Program-made: the position numbers and the translations under genes | Shown: positions 1 through 11,961 of the stretch, piece by piece | Position numbering within the stretch: position 1 is the first letter of the stretch | Layout: each line of letters begins with the position of its first letter | Source of the DNA: Paragordius varius | Taxonomy: Eukaryota; Nematomorpha | Direction of reading: 5' to 3' | Assembly (NCBI GenBank): GCA_964247055.1 | Contig: OZ176050.1 | Span: forward strand, 9,920,001-9,984,000 | Length of the DNA: 64,000 nucleotides | Notes under the pieces: generated by a model | What the model was told of the DNA's origin: nothing | The model's database searches: none | Seen by the model: only the letters and a program-made list of their open reading frames with translations

Positions 1-418
1 AAAATTATGTTTTTATCTCAAAAATAAAACTCTTTAATTAAATAAAATAACCAAAAATTTAGATTTTAATTCTAGGGATTTAAAAAAATTCTTTTTAGTT
101 TAGTCAAAAGGTTATAAACAAATTTAATAAATAACACTTGTATAAATAATATTATGCCAAAAAATAAACATATGAAACGTAAATGTTGTTTTATTGATAT
201 TAAGAGATTTGAAAAATTTCTTAGATTTTAATTGTTTTACAATAGTAAAAGTTTTAAATGGTATAATTTCTGACTACAAGCTTTCTGCTACGTAATGGGT
301 ATTAAAGTGTCCAAAAAAGAAACAATTGAAATTGATTTGATTGAAAAAATTAAACTTATAATAAAAACATTTATCTAGTATTTTTAATTATATATATTTT
401 ACATTATTTTTGTCGTAG
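1..418. other. Annexin intron or upstream sequence
   Basis: This AT-rich stretch precedes the first annexin exon I can see. It ends in a good 3' splice site (TTTTTGTCGTAG) just before position 419. No exon carrying the missing first half of annexin repeat 1 was found here, so earlier exons probably lie outside the window. Confidence 0.5.
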
Positions 419-2739
419 GATCTAATTAATGATTTAAAAAGTGAATTATCCGGAAAATTTGAGGCTGTTATATTGGCATTGATGACTCCAACCTATCAAT
501 ATGACGCCGAATTATTGAGACGTTCTATTAAAGTTTAGTACTTAAAAAAATATTTTTTCTAATCTTTTAATATATGATTTTATGGTTAACCTAAAAGATA
601 TATATATATAATGTAGGGTTTAGGTACAGATGAAGATTTGTTGATAGAAATTTTGTGTAGTCGCAATCCCGCTGATATACGGCAGATTAAACAAGTCTAT
701 CAACAAAGTAATACTTTTTATACTTGTTAATTAAATTAGAAGTGTAAAAAATTAAACAATGACTATTTAAATAGAAAAAATTTAAAGAATAAGTTGCAAA
801 ATTATACTAGAGCGGCATGAAACTTTTTTCATATGATTTTTTTGTAAATGTTTTTAAGTTCAAAAAACATATTTTTTCTTTTTATTTTTTGTTTATATGC
901 CAAGTTTATTTCGTATGTTGTGTAGTTTTTTCATAATATTATGCATATAAATTTAATTTATATTAGTTAATTAACAAATTTTTTATAATTCTAACTTGAT
1001 TAGTGTACAACCGTGACTTGGAAAAGGATATTATAAATGACACATCCGGTCATTTTCGACGTTTGCTTGTTTCATTAGCCACGGTATAACCAATTTCTTA
1101 TTCATATAATAATAATTTAATAATATTGCTATTTTATCTTATATAATTGATACAATAAATAATTTATACCATACGGTTTTCATACAATAATATTAATAAT
1201 ATTTTTTTTATTGCATTAGGGAATGCGTGACGAAAATAATAATGTGGATATGGGATTGGCGAAGCGAGATGCAGAGGTAAATAATTTTAATGATAATTTA
1301 TAATTTTAAGGCGCTTACGTATTAATAACCTTGTCATTTACACATATTACTTATCAATCCATAGGGTTGACTATTTGAATGGTTAAAATTAAAACGTATA
1401 TGACTGCATGAATGTGCAGTCATTAATCAAATTTGCAACAATATAAATATATTTTATAACTAAATAAAGTTCAAATACATTATTAACAATAAACCAGGCT
1501 TTGATTTTAAATCTCTTTTTTTATCATATTGAAAAATTTACTATCATTATTCGAACCCAACACCATTAATATATTACTAACCCCGCTTAAAAGTAAGATA
1601 CTTAAAATGGCGGATATATGGATATATATTGTTTAGGCACTTATTCAGGCTGGCGTAAAGAAAATAGGGACGGACGAAAGTACTTTTAATGCCGTTCTCG
1701 CTTCACGCAGTTTCCCTCAACTGCGAGCCACTATCGATACATACAGACAATTGACGGGCCATACGCTAGAACAAGCTATTAGAAGCGAAATGTCTGGAGA
1801 TTTGGCCGCAGGAATGATTGCAGTTGGTAAGTTTAATTTTTAGCGCTTTTATATTACGATGTACATATTTGCGAAAAATTAATTTACAATATTCAAGTTA
1901 GTTTTTTATAAATGTTTTTGAGTGGCTAAAATGTTGATAATTTTAGTTATACATATATGCGACGAATGTTATTGAAAAACTAAACAAATCTCAATTGCAT
2001 GATAAAAGTATTTAAATTTTTAACAATGTGATGTTTAGTATGGGTAAATTTGATATTATTTAAAAAAAACATATAAAAACCCTTGTTAAAGATAAAAATA
2101 TTGAATCGTATCATATATTTAGCTAAATGTGCTTATTACCGCCCAGCCTATTTTGCTGAACGCCTCTATTTTTCTATGAAGGTAATACATGGTTTTATCC
2201 TATTTTAAATTATATGGTTCATTTAACATATATATATAAACCAAAAAATATCTAATTCTTTAGGGGATGGGTACCAATGATGATATGCTTATCCGGACAG
2301 TGGTTACAAGATGTGAGGTGGATATGTCTCTCATTAGAAGTGAATTTCAACGAATGTATGGCAAATCATTGGAATCATTTATTGCGGTATTTATCTCACA
2401 TTCATATGTTTAAAAACTTAAGCAAAATTTTTTTGGGTAAAACAACAGTTGAAAATTTGAGTAACTCTTAGGCAAACAATGTATTTTTTTGTGGGGGCAA
2501 GTAATATTTTTTAAAATTTTCATTACATCAATTGTAATGGTACCATTTAAGGAATATATATATATATATATATATATAATACATATAATATCGAAGATAA
2601 TTTTTTATGGCCATATCTTTTATTAAGTTCTTTTTTCTATAAAAAATCTTATTTATACAAATATTCATTCTTATTTTAGGGCGACTGTTCGGGTGATTAC
2701 AAAAATGTGCTTATATCTCTAGTCCAAGGAAACTTTTGA
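419..2739 (+). CDS. Annexin, 3' part (eight exons, 5' end outside window)
   Basis: Annexins bind acidic phospholipid membranes in a Ca2+-dependent way. Exons: 419-532, 617-707, 1004-1083, 1220-1276, 1637-1826, 2123-2181, 2264-2386, 2680-2739. They join in frame to 258 codons with stop TGA at 2737-2739. The product starts late in repeat 1 ([20 protein letters not shown]) and runs through repeats 2, 3 and 4. The annexin loop motif G-x-G-T-D/N appears in repeats 2 (KGLGTDED) and 4 (KGMGTNDD), with a weaker form in repeat 3 (KKIGTDES). The C terminus is [14 protein letters not shown], a normal annexin end. Introns are 82 to 360 nt, all GT-AG. It converges on RAE1, with 234 bp between stop codons. 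The N-terminal tail that separates annexin subfamilies is not visible, so no paralogue name is given. Confidence 0.95.
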
Positions 2740-2973
2740 GGATAAAATTAGTCATAACTAATACTTAATTGCTATCATAATTTATGTTATTTACATTTAT
2801 ATTTTTTTGAAAATCCACTGATATTTATAGTAAATCACCATGCCAAACATTATTCCATTTAATTTTGTAAATTTTAGTATATGCCTTTTTATTAATTTAT
2901 ATTTATTTAGATTAGACAAATCATATGAAAATAAATTTATTTATCCGAAATATAAATATAATCTGATTAATCA

Positions 2974-5900
2974 TTATTTTTTCTTGGGTTTCATTTCTTC
3001 AAATGCTGGATGCATGTATATAGCAGACTTCTTTTCTGGCTTATTAAATTCATGTCCCTAAAAATTAAATATAAAATCTCTATATAATCTATCGTAACGA
3101 TCATATTAGTTATTTGTATTTTCCCAATGTTAAAGTAAATTAGCCAACACAACAATTTTAATAAAATTATAAATTTTTATCACATATTTTAATTGATTTA
3201 TGTGATTTTAAAAACGTTATCCAAACGGTGAATAAAATTATAGTTTATATGTTATGATGAAAAATCTGTAATTTATACCAACAAATCCCAAAATAGAATA
3301 CAATAAACATATATCCAATAAATATTTGTGGCTTTTTTTATCCACTTAAAGCTTCTTAAGTCTCCATATATTCGACAAATTCCTAAAACTATTAATGCAA
3401 ACTATATAATTGATTCCCATAAAATACATAAAAAAAACTATTGAAACAATATCCCAATCAATCTTAATACAATAAAACATTTTTCCAGTTAATCTAGACA
3501 TATTCTCAGCCAATCTTTTCCTTTTCAATTTAATACAAATATGATATCGTTTCGATTAATTGGAAAAACGTTTGGATTGACTGGGAAAATGTTTTTAACA
3601 AAAAAAACTTTTTAGGACTGCGAAAAAGGAGTATATAGTATAAAATCAACCTTTGACCAATCATAACCCGTGGCATATGCAAAGATATGACCAGAGGGAT
3701 TAAAACAGCAACTCGTTATTGGTTCTGCAGGGTTGGCGTCCCCAGTTTTAAGTTTGGTTCGTGAATCTTTGTCCCAAAAATTGTATTTCCCATCACTACC
3801 CACAGTAACTAACGTATTATGAACCGGATGAAAGGCTATATCATTTACCTATATATGAAAAAAATTTAATTTTTTTAGGGTAAACGAATTGAGTAATCGC
3901 ATGAGGAAAACTAACTATATGTATATATTTCTAAAATGTATTAAGCGACATATTTTAAGAAAAAAATTGTCTTCATAAAATAAATTTAAATTTTAAGTTC
4001 TAGAAAAATTGTTAAAACACTTGGATGCAACATATTCATTTCAGTCATTTAATTCAAATTGGTTCTTTGGGGACCCCAGGCCTGATTAACAGTAAATATT
4101 TCTAAAAATATGGAACTCGCCAAAGTTTGTAATTATATAACAGAATTAATCTAACACAAAAAATGTTTTAAAATAAAAATGGTGTAAGTTGTTTGATATG
4201 GAACTTTTTTTAAAAAATTTTTTTTATTTGGTTAAAGCATAAATTTAATTTGGAATCGCTTCGTTTTGGAGTTTATTAAAAATATCTATATATAATCTGG
4301 GGTCGCTAAATACCCCAATTAAAATTGAAGTGTTAAAAGAACAATCTAAAAATTACAGATGTAATATTTTTAACAAAACAAGAGCGGACTAAAATTAAAT
4401 TCGTAAATAAAAAAAATCACCCTTATGTATATATCATATTTCGTGCACCGTAATTAATATATATATTTTAATGAAAAAAAACAAAAATTTACTGGAAAAA
4501 CATCTTGAACACCATTTACCAGTTCAGTGGATCGATGACATTTGAAGGTAAAATTATCTTTGGAATTGGTTGTATTCAATACATTTATACTGCAGCGGCC
4601 TAATAAAAAGGTTTTTACATCAAATACTAAAAAAACGTAAAAATAAATACCATAAACTAAAAAAAATATTTTTTATAAAGACACCTATACCCTTTAAAAC
4701 TTTGATTTTTTCTATATAACTAAATTAATCACAGCTATATAATATATGATAGATTGTGTTATTAATTTAAATATTATTCAATATTTGGCAACTCAAAACG
4801 GTGAGATAGTTAATAAAATTAAGGTAAATATGGTTCGTTATTAATATATTGGTCTTGAATTTATATTATCTCCTTATAAATTCGATTTTTACTAAATTAG
4901 TTTTTCCACATAAATAACTTTACAAAAGTGTTAATTTATTTAAATATTCTAAAAAAAATTATCAACCTTCAATGGAACCAATAGCAAACCCAGCCGGTGG
5001 ATTAGAGGCCACTGATTTATCATGGAAGATTGAAACGGATCGTAACTAAAACACGCATAGAAACAATCAATAATTAATTTTGTAAGAAAAGGTATGATTA
5101 ATATTATTATTATTATATACTTGATATTTAAGGGTACATTCTACTTTTCTTATTTCACGCGGAGTTCCTTCAAGAGAAAATAATACAATATTTTTGTTAG
5201 CCGTACCCACCACCGCGACTGGATAAACCTATTATATAAACATGGGCAAAATCAAAAAATTCATAATATTTTCAATTCAATTACGGTATAATCAATACAT
5301 CGTAGATTAAAAATATTTTATAAAGATTAAAATTATTTCTCAATAAAGTTTATACATTAATCCATTTTATATTTACCAGACCCCTATTTATTTTTCATTT
5401 GTAATTAATAATATTACCAATTGTTTTTTGCTTTTACTATTTTATAGCCAAGTATTTAAAATATATTAAGTATAAAGATGAAAATACCGCATCTGCGCAA
5501 TAACATCGTTCAGGTAACTGGAGGGTAATCATAGGATTTGGTGACCTCATATCCCAAAACTAAATATATAATGGGCATTTCATAAAAACAAGTAAAAATT
5601 AAAATCAATTATTAAATAAAATTTTGTTGAATCATCAATGTTTTTGAGTTAATTAAACGGGATAAGGAAATAAAAGATTACAACATTGGGATATATATGA
5701 TTCAGTTGGAATAAATTATTTTTTAATTTTTTTAGCAATATTGTTGGTTAATAAACCTTGAAATGCATAGAATTAATATAACTAAATTGTACTTTTAAGG
5801 TTTTATCCCAACTCCCGGTTAATATAGAAGTGTAATTGAGAGCTTTTACGTAGTGTACAATTTTAATAGGCGCATCATGCTATAACAACAATAATAAATT

Positions 5901-8900
5901 ATCAAAAATAGTATTAAATTTAAAAAAATTGATAAAATATCTCAGGGATATTTGTGCAGCTCGCGGAAAATTTAGAAAATTATCTCAAATACAGAGTTTC
6001 ATAATTTTCAAAAAAAATGCTATTTTCAAAATCTGAAAAATTTATTCTTCCCAAATTTTAGCAACAAACTAGTGAACTTTGGTTAAATAAATAGTATTTG
6101 TGTATGTAATTTTACAGTCTTATGTTTAACTCTCCAATACCTTTTCGGGTAGTTTTATATCCCATAGAGATTCTAATTCGAATATCTTAAAAAATATTTG
6201 AGCTATTAAGCTGCGTTTAAAAATATGCTTTCTTTAGTTTTTAGGTGCATTATGCAAACAAATTTTTTTAAAACATATAAAATTGTAAAAAAATCCTCAT
6301 ATCAAACTTTTTGCCGCCATTTTTTTCTCGCTAATGCCACAGGGAAATTAATGCATATTATGGTATGAAAAGGTAAATAATTAATTTTTTAAAGCTTTCA
6401 GGCTATATTTTACCAGCAAAAACTTGATATATTTTGATTTTAGATCAGCTGTCCATGTCAATCGTATTTTGGAGTTATCCTAATGTTAGAGTCTATAGGT
6501 CACAAAACTGTAATCAATATAAGTTTCATTTTTATATAATACATAAAAACAATGTTGGATAAAATTTTAGCTAAAATGAGTTTCAAAACTGTAGTTGATT
6601 TACAAAATTGATATCTGGGATATAAGACTACCTTAAAGGGTAAACTAGGGCAAAAGATAAGGTAATGAAGTGTTAAATCAAATAAAATCTATGTACATGT
6701 ATTTATTAATTGCAGCCCGCCGGTTGCTTTAAGTCAAAAATATGGCCCGCAAAGCAAATTTTGGCAGTATGATTTAATTAAATAATTATAATTTTGTAAA
6801 TGACTTATCAAGTGCCGCAAAAATTCATCAAAGATCTCATAAAAATAATTCAAAAGTTAAAAAGACTATTTCAATTAAATCTTTTAATTGGTGCAAAAAA
6901 ATTTAATTAACCTGTGCAATTTGAACTACTTGATTTGATGCCAAATCCCACATACGAGATGTTTTGTCGCAACCAGCAGTAAATATTTTTGTTCCATCCT
7001 ATAATTATATTATCATAATTGATAGTACTTCACTCCAACATGCAGACAATATTGGAGCATCTAATTTTTGCATTGCTTTTGGGACACATGCTCCAGTACT
7101 TTGAACCTCCCACACGCGCACCTAAAAGTATAATAAATTGATTAATACTAATGTAGTATATGGAAAATCGTGTGCCTTTTAAATATGAGAAGAACACACC
7201 AGAACCATGGAATACATTTTATATTTTTATACTTTAGGAATATGGATGATTCTTTATTTGTTAGAGTGCAATCTAAAGAGGCTTATTACCCTAATGAAGT
7301 TTTACGGTACTCGGAAATGAATTCTTTTTTAATAAAAGTTGAGTCACCCGTATAACTTCAGTTGTTTAGGGGAACAGTACCTATGCCACAGGAAAATCAA
7401 AGATAAGTACCTTTTTTACTAACTTATTTATTTAATAATCTTTTAACCATATATTCTTATAATTATTTGGGTTATCGTCTGCTCGGTTAAATTATTATTT
7501 TTTGTCGTTAACGTTTCATTTAATTAAAACTATTGTCGCTTATCAACAACTCAATTACACTGGACAACAAATTTTTCTGCCACTCGAGCTTTTTGCATTT
7601 TCTGATATTTAGTATCATTTTAAAGTAAATATGAAATAAAAATTATAACTCGATGGAAGAATTTCGTATAATTTGATTTTTTGATTATGCGCCCTCTTTA
7701 TCAAAATTTTACTAAAAAATGTTTTTCTTTGAAAATATACAAGTAATGCCCATTTGTAATATATCATTAGAAAGAGTAATAAAAACTCTATAAAATGCAT
7801 ACTAATATGTATTACATCGACAGTTAATATTGGGCACAAAGAGCGACAAACGCGCGAAGCAAGAGCATTTTTTTTAATTATTATATTTTTAAAACTAATG
7901 GATGAAAATAGCTCAAACTTTGTTTAGATGGTGATGAATGTCCAAAAAAGATAACACAAGAAAGTTTTTTTGATTAAAACATTTTTTATTGCTTTTATGT
8001 CACTCAAAACAGCCATTTTTAAGTTTTTTGTTTTTTAAAAATTACCATCTCATCAATATTAATTTTACGAGGCTGATAATTTGGGAATTTTGAAGATAAA
8101 AACGAAGTCTAAGGTATTTTTGATTTTTTATAGCCATTATGTAATAAATTTACAGTTATAACTATATATTTTAGTATCCACTAAGTAAAATATTTATGAT
8201 AATAATAATTTTTATTGAAAAAGCAAACCAAAAGCTTTTTCAAACATTTTTTTTAAATTTAATACTAAAATAACCCTAATAATTATAATAAAATAATTTA
8301 TATAATTTTCAAATTAGTTTGTCAGTAAAAATTCTTGACTTATTTAAGGATTGAAAATTTCGACCAGTTAAATCCAAATAATTTTTACATACGATTGATT
8401 TAAATGACTTACTACCATTTAAAAGATGCAGTTTTTTGCGCTCTTTCGAATGATATAAAATACATGGCATCATATCTAAAACTTTTAATTTTCGAATTTT
8501 CGAGTTTAATGTTAAATCGGGGCCAATTATCGATAAACTCTAATATAAAAAAATTCTTGCATGCTAGACCAATTTTCTTTTCAGATATACTAATTATCTA
8601 CTTTAATGAAATAAATTTTAAATTTACAAGAATGGCAGTTAAAAAAAGTTAAAATTTGTTGTCTAGTGTTATCAAACCTCTGTTGCAAAAATCAAACAAT
8701 AATGTCCTTTCCAAAACGCAGGTTATGTACGTTTTTTTAATTCCCTTTTTTCTAATCAAATTTAATAACACTAATTACAGTAAAAAATTAATCATAATAT
8801 TATTTTATATACAAATATTTGCAATCATAAAAATTTTATTAGAAAAAGTTTTTTTCCCAATACTTATATAGATCACGGTACTCTAACAATTGGTTCACCA

Positions 8901-9266
8901 GTTGTACGAAGGGGTATACCCCGTGCCATTGTCATTGTAGTATATGGATTACATGAACGCAAACAGGAAGCATGATAAATATGATAACTTAAATTTTAAA
9001 ATGTGAGCAAAATAAATTATTAAAACCGTTTGATCCCAGCTCGATGCCAACATGTAATTTACAGAGCTCCCTGGGCCCCCTGGACTAACAAATCTTAAAG
9101 CTGTCACAGTATCATCAGGTGGTTGCGGAACTTCCATGTCTTTAGCCGCATTTTGCGATAAATTAGAAGATCCTGAAGGAGGTGGTAGTGGTATTGCTGC
9201 TTGTTGTCCAAACGTAGAACCAAAGGGAGTAGAACTTGAAAATTGCTGAGACCCAAATATAGCCAT
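2974..9266 (-). CDS. RAE1: RAE1/Gle2 mRNA export factor (WD40), complete, 10 exons
   Basis: RAE1 is a seven-bladed WD40 protein that docks at the nuclear pore on NUP98 and acts in mRNA export and the spindle checkpoint. Exons from the start: 9027-9266, 7029-7121, 6912-6998, 5793-5879, 5488-5559, 5121-5228, 4967-5045, 4493-4599, 3651-3848, 2974-3057; 385 codons including stop (human protein 368 aa). Recognisable stretches: an FG/Gln-rich N terminus, [61 protein letters not shown] and the C-terminal [11 protein letters not shown]. The intron between exons 2 and 3 is only 30 nt (6999-7028); the first intron is 1905 nt and carries a 1.1-kb transposon. Start ATG 9264-9266 is the first in frame and begins MAIFGSQQF, as expected for RAE1. 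Confidence 0.97.
4130..4340 (+). repeat. Dispersed repeat, copy in a RAE1 intron
   Basis: The segment containing GTTTGATATGGAAC and ending near CTGGGGTCGCTAAATACCCC recurs inverted at about 49310-49510 and, more diverged, at 50400-50610. It is a dispersed low-copy repeat with no visible reading frame. Confidence 0.5.
6125..6655. repeat. Inverted-repeat MITE in a RAE1 intron
   Basis: About 40 bp near 6130-6170 (containing TAGTTTTATATCCCATAG) recur inverted near 6610-6655 (TGGGATATAAGACTACC). Related sequence lies at 9440-9480 and 10425-10500, so this is a dispersed family. No coding capacity seen. Confidence 0.5.
7558..8668. mobile_element. Non-autonomous DNA transposon, copy A, in RAE1 intron 1
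   Basis: The termini are CACTGGACAACAAATTTT at the left and AAAATTTGTTGTCTAGTG at the right, an imperfect terminal inverted repeat. TTA flanks both sides (7555-7557 and 8669-8671), which fits a 3-bp target duplication. The interior is AT-rich and I see no transposase. A second, inverted copy lies at 44257-45273 in an intron of the BOD1-domain gene. The ends resemble those of the transposase-bearing element at 16636-20290 (CACTGTGCAACAAATTTT), so that element may have mobilised it. Confidence 0.75.
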
Positions 9267-11251
9267 GACTTAAAATTTAAAAATAATTAATGTGAACCAT
9301 ATGATTCAATATAAATGTATTGATGGATTTTGGAATATATATTAATGTGTAATTACAAAAAATCCACATTACAAATTCTGGTTCCAAAATTTTGAATTTT
9401 TTTTAAAATTGATGTTTTTTTTAGTTTTTGCATACGATTCCATTTTAAAACATTTCGTATCCCAAAGCTTTTTTAAAAATACTGTTTTAAAAGTTGCAGC
9501 TTTAATATAATTATTAAGCATTTAAATCCTATATTAGTTAAAATATATTATATATTTTACAGTTTTCTAACTAAGAGTCCAAAATTAGGATGTGCTCGAA
9601 ACCCAATGCGTAACGACTTTCCCGTAGTTCATATTGTTTGCGATCTCGGGTCCTCCGACGAACTGGCTTTCTTGATAGAATCATTTCCAAACAAAATTTA
9701 TCCCTTGAATTACTCATCGACGAAGCAAACATAACCCATCTAAATCTAATTACCTAATGTTCAGTTACCATTAACACACTTTGTCTCCTCTATCGGCTTA
9801 ACCGATTATGCAAATATTTAGGATCCATCATCCAGCTGGGTTGACGGCAGTTCGGATCCAGAGATCCAAGCGCGACTTGGATAAGGATGCGCAACCATGG
9901 GAAAAATGTCCAGAAGACTTTCAACCAAACTTGCTATTTTAAAGGCAATAGTTTAGTTGTTCATAGTTATGAATCATGAATATGTAAACCCATTAATAGA
10001 ATTAGTTCATTTATGTGGTGCCTTCGGATCGCACAAAATTATTAACTTTATCAAACCCAAATTCTTTTTTTTTAATTTCAAAATCTACAAACAATTAGAA
10101 TATCATGGTATTCTACTATCCGGTCTCCTTGTAAAAAAAACATTATCCTCGGAATGGAGGCATAAGTGGCCGCCCAAATAAGCGGTGGTTTGGTATTCCC
10201 AAAAGAGTTACAAACATTTCCCGACCCCATATAATTCTGAGGTCACGAGATCATATGAACCGGAAAACGCTGTCTATGAAAAAGCTAAAATTCGCCACGC
10301 GACAAGCTTAAAACACACACGCGCACACACCACAATATACATTCATTTTCTTGTTGTTTTAAAAAAACTATTGGCAAAAAACAATGGAGGAGGATTTTTC
10401 CAATTTATATAATCATCCGCTTAAAAAATAAAGAAAGCATATTTGAAATTTAGCTTGAATTTATAACTTTGGGATACAAAACTATCCCCAAAATGTAAAA
10501 AGTCTAAAAAAGCCAAAGAAAAGAATGGCGCGGAAAAGTTTATTAGAAATTTTCAATCATTCGCCTTCAAGGCTAAAAAATGCATATTTTAAATTTGAGA
10601 TGGTAAATTAAACTTTTTCACCAAATTATATAAAAAAGATTTTTTTGCATTTAAAAAGAAATCTATGTAACAAATAGAATGTATTTTAGTATTATTCTTA
10701 AATTTTAGAAAAAAAACATATTTAAAAAATATATAAAATCAACGAATACTAAACATAAATTAACCGGCTATTTTTCCCAAAATGTACCATACTCCTTGTT
10801 TTAAAAACTCTTGGGTATCTCATCTAAAACAAAAATTAAAAACGACGTTTTGGCCAATATTTTGACACATGGCATATGTTATTAGTAACAATGTTTTGAA
10901 GTATTCAACGTGTGGACCCATTTATCCAATAATAGCCATTAATATTTTATGGCGCTAAGTACAGTGAATTTATTGTTTAAAATTAGGTTTAGTCCATACT
11001 CTGTAAAATTATTTTTTAGAGACCCATAAATCGCGATTTTCAAGCGATTTTTTGGCGTAGACCGATATGGATTTCTTTAAATTTCATTTATATACGTATA
11101 GCTATTATCATGCACTTTCTTAAATTAGCCCATGGGTATTTAGCTTAAAGAATTAGAGTTACACTATTATAGGTGATATCTGTAACTAAATGGCTTAAGG
11201 GGTATTATACATGTCAAACACCATGTATGAGACTTTTATTGCTTTCTAATT

Positions 11252-11282
<31 letters not shown>

Positions 11283-11961
11283 GTCAATGATATCCTAACT
11301 CATTATGTAGGTAATAAAAATAATGAATAAGGTTTGTGTAAAATAGCGCAAAAGATTAAATAAATGATAAACACGAGGTTTAACATGAAAATATGCATGA
11401 TTGCTTAAATAGAAAATAGTTATTTAATTATACCCTTTTATTTTAGCTTAAATACAGATTCTTTAAAATATCATCCGCATTAATTTGTTTCAAAATAATA
11501 TATATTCGCGGACCTTTTCAACGATAAAATTAAAACTGAGTGCATTTTATTAGCCAAAATTTATTTACAGGAGCGTGCATTTATTTAAATTTGTTATAGA
11601 GAAGTGGTGCTCACCAAAATTTTTTAACGAGCAAAATTTTTTTTGTCTCACGGGCTGGACACATTGGCAGCTAAATAACATCAAAGATGTAAAAATAATT
11701 TAGGGCCATAAGGACTTTTATGGTGGCATGCTGCCCTTGGGCCATGGCTAGAATATCCCTGTTTTAGAGTTTGTTAGATACTGAATTAGGTTAATTGTAC
11801 TGGTTTAGAGCCTATTACACTGCTATTTTTCTGTTTAAGCTAGATGTCCATTGTATGTCATAATATGGGTTCTAGTATTCTTTTTTACTACATATTAACA
11901 CTTAATATATAATTTAATTTTATATTTTTTTTCATATCCTTCCACCTCATCCATAATTCTA
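9267..11961. other. Intergenic, with GC-richer unassigned block 9580-10330
   Basis: This is the spacer upstream of RAE1 (-) and REEP (+), so both promoters should lie at its edges. The part from 9580 to 10330 is visibly richer in GC than its surroundings and has open frames on both strands, for example (-) around 9571-9690 with ILSRKPVRRRTRDRKQYELR and (+) around 9825-9942 with RSKRDLDKDAQPWEKCPEDF. None matches a family I know and no convincing splice chain emerges, so no gene is called. 9420-9500 and 10420-10820 carry pieces of the dispersed repeat also seen at 6125-6655. A (TA)n tract sits at 11251-11276. Confidence 0.4.
11590..11765. repeat. hAT-like MITE, possible
   Basis: The left end has GTGGTGCTCACC and the right end GGCTAGAATATCCCTG, loosely complementary. 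The interior is GC-richer than the surroundings (GGGCCATGGCTAG). This matches the look of small hAT-type elements, but no clear 8-bp target duplication was found. Confidence 0.35.

Noticed and set aside
3346-3528. Minus-strand frame of 60 residues
   Set aside because: It lies in a RAE1 intron between well-supported exons and is low-complexity.
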